6,561 nt of DNA from CAG-791 sp002392385 (lineage in GTDB: Bacteria; Bacillota; Clostridia; Lachnospirales; Lachnospiraceae), in assembly GCA_946616295.1 (NCBI GenBank), contig CAMOIU010000082.1:1-6561 (forward strand), read 5' to 3'. How positions within the stretch are numbered: position 1 is the first letter of the stretch; each line of letters starts with the position of its first letter. The notes beneath the pieces were generated by a model. It did no database searches. It saw nothing but the letters and a program-made list of their open reading frames with translations, and was not told where the DNA came from. Below, one piece after another: positions 1 to 5,332 of this stretch. The position numbers were made by a program, and so were the translations under genes.

Positions 1-55
1 TCGCTTCGCTCATGCTCATGGCGGCGGACTGAGGCGCTTCGCGCCTTGTCCGCCT
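1..55. repeat. 55-bp direct repeat, copy 1 (may continue past the left edge)
   Basis: This stretch is identical over 55 bases to 97-151, a period of 96 bases. Inside it, 23-54 folds into a hairpin on either strand: outer arms GGCGGAC/GTCCGCC, inner arms AGGCGC/GCGCCT, a TG-versus-T internal mismatch and a TTC loop. Bases 38-54 are followed at once by a partial second copy of the same 17-mer at 55-70 (first 14 bases identical). The copy begins at the window edge, so the array may be longer. It is probably an intergenic repeat; I do not recognise a named family. Confidence 0.9.
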
Positions 56-96
56 TCGCGCCTTGTCCTCAAAAAATCTGCACCTCCATTCGCATT

Positions 97-151
97 TCGC
101 TTCGCTCATGCTCATGGCGGCGGACTGAGGCGCTTCGCGCCTTGTCCGCCT
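97..151. repeat. 55-bp direct repeat, copy 2
   Basis: This is an exact copy of 1-55, with its hairpin at 119-150. The 41 bases between the copies (56-96) hold a partial 17-mer repeat and then an AT-richer spacer. The copy abuts the terminator palindrome that starts at 147. The 96-base period equals 32 codons, and one minus-strand frame stays open through both copies. No convincing ribosome binding site leads into an ATG there, so I treat the repeat as non-coding. Confidence 0.9.
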
Positions 152-219
152 GGCAGAAAAAAGCAGCCCCCTGCTTAAGAGCAAGCTCTTAGCAGGGGGC
201 TGTATTTTTCTGCCAGGCG
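147..219. terminator. Long near-palindromic bidirectional terminator
   Basis: A 73-base near-palindrome lies 8 bases past the stop codon of the secreted-protein gene. From outside in, the arms are CGCCTGGCAG/CTGCCAGGCG, then an A run opposite a T run, then a GC-rich stem (CAGCCCCCTGC/GCAGGGGGCTG), then AAGAGC/GCTCTT around a tiny AA centre. The only defects are a two-base mismatch (AG opposite TA) and one bulged T. Read leftward, the GC-rich stem is followed by six T; read rightward, by TATTTTT. It can therefore act as an intrinsic terminator in both directions. Its main job is probably to end the minus-strand transcript. Confidence 0.88.
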
Positions 220-227
220 CAGATCTT

Positions 228-1223
228 TTACCAGGTAACGGCTATATCCAACTGATGGGCGTTGTGGCTGGCAAAGCCGCCGGTGTCGCAGACTATGCAG
301 GTGCCGAGGCTGGATTCTACGAGGGAACCGCGGGGGTGGACGCTGAGGTTGGCGGCGCACATGATGTAGGGGCCGAGCATTTTGCAGCCGTCGTCGCGGA
401 CCCAGTATTCGTCGTAGTTGCCCATGCCGCGCATGATGGCTACGACGCCGCTCATGTTGAGGTTGTAGTAGGTCTCCTTGCCGCTGGGGCCCTGGACGGA
501 GCCCGCGGATCTGCTGAGGACGGGGCCGTTCCAGTTGGGGTTGCGGGTCTGGGTGCGGACGCCTTCCCAGCGGGCCTGTTCGGCCATGTTGTCGGATACG
601 CTGCGGGTGCCTTCTTCGAGGAGGGCGACGTCGGCGCGGGCGGCGAGGATCTCTTCCTCGTGCTGTTTCATCATTTTCTCGTAGGCGGCCTGTTCTTCGC
701 TGCGGATGGCTTCGATCTCGGCGCTGTCGAAGGTCAGGATGGCGCTGCTGATGTAGCCGGTCTGGCCTTCCCACTCCACGCGCCAGTAGTCGAGGTCATT
801 GACGCCGGTGACGTGGACCTGGGAGAAGCGTTCCAGGGTCACCAGGGCATCGGACTCAGGATCCGGAGCGGTGGTGATGCTGTCGAAATAGAGAAGGTAG
901 GCGGTCTCGCTCACGTCCTTGAAGGAGTATTCCTGAAAGCCCATGGCCTTGCCGGCGGTCTCCGCCGTGGTCTCCTCGGGGATCTCGGGGGAGTTGGGGG
1001 GCAGCTCCTCGAACTGGTCCGCAAGGCTGCCGCTGTCCGCGGATGTATCCTCTGTCGCCGTTCCGGGAACGCCCTCGGAGAGCTCTTCCAGACCGGCCTT
1101 GACGTCCGCGGGGGCTGCCTGTACGGGCACCGCTGCCGCGGCAACGAGAGCGATGGTCATGGCTGCCGCCGTAATGATGGCGGCCGGGGTGTGTCGACGG
1201 TTCCTTCTCTGACTACTGTTCAT
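228..1223 (-). CDS. Exported SH3-like / 3D (RlpA-like) domain protein
   Basis: The 331-residue protein opens with a basic N-terminus (RRNRR) and a hydrophobic Ala-rich segment to about residue 36. Cleavage is likely after VQA, so it is probably exported by Sec. An acidic, low-complexity stretch (about 40-90) leads to a bacterial SH3-like domain (about 96-164) ending in WRVEWEGQTGYISSAIL. A charged helical linker follows (about 165-205). The C-terminal domain (about 235-331) resembles 3D/RlpA double-psi barrels: AANLSVHPRGSLVESSLG, then CDTGG (Asp313) and LDIAV (Asp326). Asn292 stands where 3D proteins usually have the first Asp. Four cysteines (280, 289, 309, 312) lie in this domain. A cell-wall role is inferred. 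The start is fixed by AGGTGAAGG immediately upstream and by the signal peptide. The gene has its own promoter region and terminator, so it is probably a separate transcript, although read-through from the Hsp70-like gene is possible. Confidence 0.88.
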   Translation of the reverse strand: MNSSQRRNRRHTPAAIITAAAMTIALVAAAAVPVQAAPADVKAGLEELSEGVPGTATEDTSADSGSLADQFEELPPNSPEIPEETTAETAGKAMGFQEYSFKDVSETAYLLYFDSITTAPDPESDALVTLERFSQVHVTGVNDLDYWRVEWEGQTGYISSAILTFDSAEIEAIRSEEQAAYEKMMKQHEEEILAARADVALLEEGTRSVSDNMAEQARWEGVRTQTRNPNWNGPVLSRSAGSVQGPSGKETYYNLNMSGVVAIMRGMGNYDEYWVRDDGCKMLGPYIMCAANLSVHPRGSLVESSLGTCIVCDTGGFASHNAHQLDIAVTW

Positions 1224-1250
1224 CCTTCACCTTTTGATTTGAGAATTACC

Positions 1251-1275
1251 ATTCTGTTAATAATATTTACAGAAT
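1251..1275. promoter_or_regulatory. 25-bp near-perfect palindrome, GlnR/TnrA-like operator candidate
   Basis: The two 12-base arms around a single central base match at 11 of 12 positions. The inner 17 bases, 1255-1271, read TGTTAATAATATTTACA and fit the TGTNAN7TNACA core described for the nitrogen regulators GlnR/TnrA; they fit the stricter TnrA consensus less well. The site lies 27 bases upstream of the secreted-protein start codon. A second short palindrome, TTTGTTTACAAA (1276-1287), abuts it. A DNA-binding operator is the simplest reading. The regulator's identity is inference, since AT-rich DNA can match such a pattern by chance. As RNA it could form only a weak 7-bp stem. Confidence 0.55.
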
Positions 1276-1298
1276 TTTGTTTACAAATGACAAAGGTG

Positions 1299-1307
1299 AG
1301 TATAACA
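1299..1307 (-). promoter_or_regulatory. Extended -10 promoter candidate for the secreted-protein gene
   Basis: The minus strand reads TGTTATACT, an extended -10 (TGn followed by TATACT, 5 of 6 to consensus), with no good -35 at normal spacing. Transcription would start near 1292, about 70 bases before the start codon, placing the palindrome 1251-1275 in the early transcribed region, where a bound repressor could block elongation. An alternative is TTGTCA (minus strand, 1288-1293) as a -35, but its best -10-like hexamer, TATTAT, is about 22 bases away, so that reading is weaker. Confidence 0.45.
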
Positions 1308-1375
1308 CAGCCGGCAGTCTATTCGCGTCCGGAGGGGCAAATATTAGAAAAAATTCATAAAGTGTTCGGTCGGGT

Positions 1376-3286
1376 TCATCCCAGGGGGATCTCCACGACC
1401 TCGGCCATCTGGGTGAGGCATTTCTCGATCTGGCCGGAGATCTCTGTCACCATGCGGCGGGTGATCTCTTCGTTTTTCTCGGTCTCCAGCTTCTCGAAGA
1501 AGCTCTTCTTGACCTCGCTGGAGATCTTCTCCAGCCGGTTTTCAAAATAGTGGGCCGGGAAGGCTTTGCGGACCAGGAGGGGCAGGTCGGCGTTGAGGGC
1601 GGCCTCCTGCATGTACTCCTTGCCCAGGAAGAGGAGGGAGAGGGACAGCATGGCGCCGGCCACGATGCCTCCGATGCCGCTGTAGAGCAGAGCCACACCG
1701 CTGCCGCCGCACAGAAGGCCCACGATGATGGAGATGATCGTGTTGATGAGCCAGGTCAGCTCCTCCACGGCGAATACATTGCGGGCGTCCACGCGGATAT
1801 CGATATCCGAGAGCGACAGGTAGGAGGACAGGCTCAGGGCCTTGAAGGGCACGTTGTGCTTGGTGCAGATCGGCATGGTGTACTCTTCGAGGGCGTAGGA
1901 AACGGGACGCAGCCAGGCCGTTATGGGACGGACCAGGAGCTCGGACGCTTCCTGGGAGTGGAGGAAGGCGTCGATCTCTCTCTGCATCTCTCCGTCGATA
2001 TCGGACAGTCTGCGGATCTCTCCTTTTCTCCATCTCTCGAAGACGGGCATGGCGGCCTTGCGGAGGATGGGCTCGACAAGGGTATCCACCGTCAGGCGGT
2101 AGAGCTCCTGGATATGGCTCTCCACCAGCTGTTCCACCTGGCTGGAGGTCACGAGATCCTCCACCTCGGCGCGGAAGCGGCGCAGCTCCTCGTCGATGCG
2201 GCCGCTCCAGGCAAGGCCTCTGGATACGGAGAATTCCGGCTCCGCTCCGGTGATGACCACGGCCTCCGGGAAGGCCTCCTGGCACCACTCCCTGACCCGC
2301 TGCAGCTTGGAAACGCCGCCGGTCAGGAAGAGAAGCTCGGGCATCTTGCCCTGGATCTTGCCGCGCACCTCCTCCAGGCTCTCCGCGAAGGCCTCGTGGA
2401 AGGAACGTCCGCCGATCACCGGGCTCTTCTTCTCCAGCATGGCCTCCGCCACGCCGGCATTCATGCGGAGGGGGAGCCTGCGGATCTTGTCATAGACGAT
2501 CTGCACGTTCTTGACGCACTCTCTTCCCTCCCAGTATTCCTCGTCGGAGAAGTACTGTTCCTTCAGTCTTCTGGCGGCAAAATCCGCATAGCTGCGCCAC
2601 TGGTCGCTCTCCTCGAAGATCCGGCGCAGTTCCTTCTCCTCCGGAGAGGCCTTCAGGGACTCCTCCAGCAGGATCTCGTCCATCATGCCGCCGCCCAGGA
2701 AGACCTCGCCCGCGGTCTGCAGTTCGACCTCCCGGCCGCCCATGATATAGGCAAAATCGGTCGTGGAGGATCCCATATCCACCACCAGGACGGGCCGCTG
2801 AGTGATGTCATAGCTGACGCGGAAATGGCGGGACTGGCAGGCGCTGATCAGGGCCGCCCTGGACTCCGACACGATCCTGGTCGGCGGGTAGCCCGCCTGT
2901 TCGAAGATCTCCCTGTAACGTTCTCTGGCCGCCCGGTTCCAGCCGGCGGGACAGCCCACGTAGAAGCAGCATTCCTCTCCCTGGACCAGTTCTCCGGAAG
3001 CGTAGAGCTCCCCCAGGACCCCCGCGGCAAAACTCCGCACGTCCCGGACCACGGAAGGATCCGTCAGGAAGCGGCTCTTGAACCTGACCTTCCTGTCCTG
3101 TACGCCCGCCTCATAGCAGGCGCTCTCGCCGATCATGATGCGTCCGTCCGAAAGCCGGGCGCACGCGGTGATAAAGCTTCTGGCCCCCTGGATCGTCAGA
3201 ACTCTGGGATCTGTGACATCCTCATGCCGCAGGCACGATACCGCGCTCTCCGCGTCCCCGAGATCAAAACCGAAATACCTTTCCAT
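1376..3286 (-). CDS. Divergent Hsp70-like ATPase with C-terminal membrane hairpin
   Basis: The 636-residue protein has an Hsp70/actin-fold ATPase domain at about 1-360. Phosphate-1 is FGFDLGDAES (Asp8), a candidate catalytic lysine is Lys70 in RFKSRFL, CPAGWNRAARERYREIF (112-128) matches the VPAYFND.QR region of DnaK, phosphate-2 is VDMGSSTTD (Asp170, Thr175), FLGGGMMDE is at 196-204, and the adenosine motif is LTGGVSKLQRV (321-331). The DnaK beta-sandwich substrate domain is not recognisable. Instead there is a largely helical region (about 361-510), two hydrophobic glycine-rich segments (about 510-526 and 530-555) forming a membrane hairpin, and a charged helical tail (575-630). Both ends should lie in the cytoplasm. 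An open frame extends upstream to 3430, but I start at 3286, where GAAGGGATGGAGAA precedes the ATG and the Hsp70 fold begins. It is the last gene of the probable operon and follows the GrpE-like gene by 50 bases. The client is unknown. Confidence 0.88.
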   Translation of the reverse strand: MERYFGFDLGDAESAVSCLRHEDVTDPRVLTIQGARSFITACARLSDGRIMIGESACYEAGVQDRKVRFKSRFLTDPSVVRDVRSFAAGVLGELYASGELVQGEECCFYVGCPAGWNRAARERYREIFEQAGYPPTRIVSESRAALISACQSRHFRVSYDITQRPVLVVDMGSSTTDFAYIMGGREVELQTAGEVFLGGGMMDEILLEESLKASPEEKELRRIFEESDQWRSYADFAARRLKEQYFSDEEYWEGRECVKNVQIVYDKIRRLPLRMNAGVAEAMLEKKSPVIGGRSFHEAFAESLEEVRGKIQGKMPELLFLTGGVSKLQRVREWCQEAFPEAVVITGAEPEFSVSRGLAWSGRIDEELRRFRAEVEDLVTSSQVEQLVESHIQELYRLTVDTLVEPILRKAAMPVFERWRKGEIRRLSDIDGEMQREIDAFLHSQEASELLVRPITAWLRPVSYALEEYTMPICTKHNVPFKALSLSSYLSLSDIDIRVDARNVFAVEELTWLINTIISIIVGLLCGGSGVALLYSGIGGIVAGAMLSLSLLFLGKEYMQEAALNADLPLLVRKAFPAHYFENRLEKISSEVKKSFFEKLETEKNEEITRRMVTEISGQIEKCLTQMAEVVEIPLG

Positions 3287-3336
3287 TTCTCCATCCCTTC
3301 TTGCACAGCCGCAGCCGACGTAAAGCCCCGCTTGTG

Positions 3337-4239
3337 TCAGTTCCCGACGCTGGCCAGTCCCTTGTGGATCACGGTGTCCTCCAGGAAGAGGGCCGGCCGG
3401 AGGGTGACCGTCTGGGCGCCCGGCAGGCATTCAAAGGCCTGTCTGACGGCGTCCGAATAGTCCACTGCCTCGATGCCCTGCCGGTGCAGCACATATTTGA
3501 GCCGTTCCTTCATCTCATCGCTCTCCGCGGAATAGGCCATCTCCAGAAGCTCGCCGTAGAGCTGGGGATCCCCGCTGATCACGAGACCGTTCTCCTTCCG
3601 GTCATCCTGCTGGGCCAGCGCCGCTTTCTCCCGGACATCCTCCAGGTTGCGGTCGGCGACCATGACGAGCCCCCTGAGGCACTGCCAGGCCTTCTCCGGA
3701 TCGATGAAGACCTCCACCTTCTGCCGGATATTCTCTTCATTCCGGATGTTCTGTTCCAGACCGGCCCGGAAGCCCTTGCGGCGACCCATCTGCCTGCCTG
3801 TGAAGTAGACCAGGGCGGCCCCGACGCCGGCCACTGACATGAGGATCACGGTCTGCGTTGTCGTATCGGCCCCGATGTTCATAAAGGCCGGAAGGAAGGC
3901 CGCGCCCAGGATCAGCAGGATGCCAAGCATGAGGCAGGCAGCCGTTAAGGGATGCGGCTTTTCTTCCTGCAGTTCTCCCGCTCCGTCCTTGCCGGAGGCC
4001 AGGCGCCAGACCTTGGTGTCGCCCACGCTGTCGCAGAGAGGGAAGCCCGTGCGGGCTGTCTGCAGCATATGCATGGCCGATTCTCTCTGGCTGTCATCCT
4101 CACAGCCTTCGTTAAAATGAAGGAGCAGGCGGTCGATGGCCTGCTCCAGCGCAGCCCTGGTCTGCGCCGGATTCTGTGCCTGCTGCAGAGCGGCATGCAC
4201 AGCCTGACTGTCCTGCTCCAGATATTCGGAAAGCTTCAT
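3337..4239 (-). CDS. Two-helix membrane protein with GrpE-like C-terminal half
   Basis: This 300-residue protein has a helical N-terminal region (about 1-95), two membrane helices (about 98-120 and 129-147) joined by a short loop, and a cytoplasmic part starting with the basic stretch RQMGRRKGFR. The C-terminal half resembles GrpE, the nucleotide exchange factor of Hsp70. LRGLVMVADRNLEDV (188-202) recalls the LLPVLDNLERAL helix. LKYVLHRQGIEAVD (247-260) recalls LLDVLEKHGVEEID. TVTLRPALFLEDTVIHKGLASV (277-298) runs parallel to the GrpE beta-wing end, with matching spacing of the hydrophobic, Asp and Val/Ile positions. The fit to its Hsp70-like neighbour supports an exchange-factor role, but this is inference from remembered family patterns. 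The start is supported by a strong AAGGGGGGAG site. The stop is 50 bases before the Hsp70-like start, and 40 bases separate this gene from the upstream zinc-finger gene. Confidence 0.82.
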   Translation of the reverse strand: MKLSEYLEQDSQAVHAALQQAQNPAQTRAALEQAIDRLLLHFNEGCEDDSQRESAMHMLQTARTGFPLCDSVGDTKVWRLASGKDGAGELQEEKPHPLTAACLMLGILLILGAAFLPAFMNIGADTTTQTVILMSVAGVGAALVYFTGRQMGRRKGFRAGLEQNIRNEENIRQKVEVFIDPEKAWQCLRGLVMVADRNLEDVREKAALAQQDDRKENGLVISGDPQLYGELLEMAYSAESDEMKERLKYVLHRQGIEAVDYSDAVRQAFECLPGAQTVTLRPALFLEDTVIHKGLASVGN

Positions 4240-4279
4240 AACTCTCCCCCCTTTTGGTGTGATGATCCCTGTCCCCGTA

Positions 4280-5332
4280 TTATTTCAGTTCTTCGATCCG
4301 GCCATCCCGGGTCCTGACCTCAATATTCGATCCCGTAGTGACCTGCTGCCACAGGTCATAGGAGATACTGTAGCGGTCATTGCCGGAGATGATCCAGTAC
4401 TGTTCGGTACGTCCGCTAATCCTTTCTGTGTCGGGAAGCTGCGGCTGCGCGAAGTATGGTTCATCGTTCGCCCCCCAGGTCGTCTCTTCCCGGTCGTATT
4501 TCCACCGCATGATGGAATAATAGTATTTGGTCCGGTAGACCGGCAGGTCCACGTAGACCGGTTCCTGCCGCGTTTCCGTCCGGTACTCCGTCCGGTAGCG
4601 CGGCGTGGAGTGCTCTACCTCCTCGAAATAACCGTTGCCCAGGTCCTCATAGGTGACGTAGGTGTCATAGCCATCCGGAACCTGCTCCGCTATCTCATAG
4701 GTGACCCACTCATAGTGGTCCAGGACCCGGTCATATCCGTAGATCTCCTGTCTGGACGTGACATCCTCGGCCCCGCCCGGTATCTCCCAGCCGCTCTCCT
4801 GCACCTTCTGATAGCGGTCGATGGTCACGGTCCGTTCCCAGGTGCGGGAGTCCACGTGGATCTTCCGGTTTCTGGGCAGCGCGCTGAAGATCAGGGCGAT
4901 CACCGCCACCAGGGCGGCTGCCAGGAAGAGATTCCGCCGGAGATGCCCGCTGTCGGTACGGGCGGAGGGGCGGGTCACGGAGACATGGCTGTCCTGGGCC
5001 TGTTCCCGCCGTTTCTTCTCTTCTGCCTCCCGCTGCTCCTTCTTCTCCTTATTCTGGAAATAATTGAGTTCACTGTCTTCCCGGCTGGCGCCGCAGGAAG
5101 AGCAGGTCCCGGAGGAGGCGGGATTGAGGGTGTCGCAGTAGGAGCAGAGCCAGTCGGGCTCCTTCTCCACGGTCTCCGGATCCTTCACGTATTCCTTAGG
5201 GCCCGCCATGTAGAAGGTGACGTCGCTCCCCCGCGGCTTGCCGCAGTTGGGACAGATCCGGATATCCCCGCGTATCCGGTCCGCGCCGCAATAGGCGCAG
5301 TCCCAGCAGCCGACTATGATATTATTGGCCAT
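4280..5332 (-). CDS. Single-pass membrane protein with two RanBP2-like zinc fingers
   Basis: The 350-residue protein begins with two Cys4 zinc-finger modules. The first has Trp10, Cys12, Cys15, Cys27 and Cys30. The second has Trp61, Cys63, Cys66, Asn70, Cys77 and Cys80, an exact RanBP2-type pattern (W-x-C-x2-C-x3-N-x6-C-x2-C). A Lys/Glu-rich probable coiled coil (about 93-111) and a linker lead to one membrane helix (about 134-152), preceded by HLRRN. The fingers are therefore predicted inside and residues 153-350 outside. The outer domain is rich in Tyr, Thr and Arg with alternating beta-like patterns (for example YRTEYRTETRQEPVYVDLPV); I do not recognise it. An in-frame ATG at 5365 is rejected in favour of 5332, where AGGGGAGGACAAA precedes ATG and the zinc domain starts. 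The start overlaps the stop of the aldolase-like gene by 11 bases, implying translational coupling. RanBP2 fingers bind ubiquitin or RNA in eukaryotes; the bacterial ligand is unknown. Confidence 0.87.
   Translation of the reverse strand: MANNIIVGCWDCAYCGADRIRGDIRICPNCGKPRGSDVTFYMAGPKEYVKDPETVEKEPDWLCSYCDTLNPASSGTCSSCGASREDSELNYFQNKEKKEQREAEEKKRREQAQDSHVSVTRPSARTDSGHLRRNLFLAAALVAVIALIFSALPRNRKIHVDSRTWERTVTIDRYQKVQESGWEIPGGAEDVTSRQEIYGYDRVLDHYEWVTYEIAEQVPDGYDTYVTYEDLGNGYFEEVEHSTPRYRTEYRTETRQEPVYVDLPVYRTKYYYSIMRWKYDREETTWGANDEPYFAQPQLPDTERISGRTEQYWIISGNDRYSISYDLWQQVTTGSNIEVRTRDGRIEELK

Noticed and set aside
1..115. Repeat-peptide ORF on the minus strand starting at the ATG at 113-115
   Set aside because: No Shine-Dalgarno sequence precedes it, it starts inside the repeat just after a strong terminator, and the peptide is Arg-rich with no recognisable feature.
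1..151. CRISPR array
   Set aside because: Only two copies of a 55-base unit are seen, the 41-base spacer partly repeats the unit itself, and no cas gene is present.
1308..1378. Intrinsic terminator after the Hsp70-like gene
   Set aside because: There is a T run in the minus-strand transcript soon after the stop, but no GC-rich stem before it.
255..1550. 431-residue plus-strand open frame antisense to the secreted-protein gene
   Set aside because: Low-complexity Gly/Ala/Val/Asp composition, no ribosome binding site, and it runs across the promoter region; a shadow of the minus-strand gene.
3287..3430. Upstream in-frame extension of the Hsp70-like protein (48 extra residues)
   Set aside because: The extra residues are Pro/Gly/Arg-rich, overlap the end of the GrpE-like gene and precede the natural beginning of the ATPase fold; a strong ribosome binding site sits at the 3286 start.
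1550..3460. 636-residue open frame on the plus strand, antisense to the Hsp70-like gene
   Set aside because: Its product is rich in His, Gly and Ala with no domain. The frame is open because of the GC-biased codon use of the real gene opposite, which has clear Hsp70 motifs.
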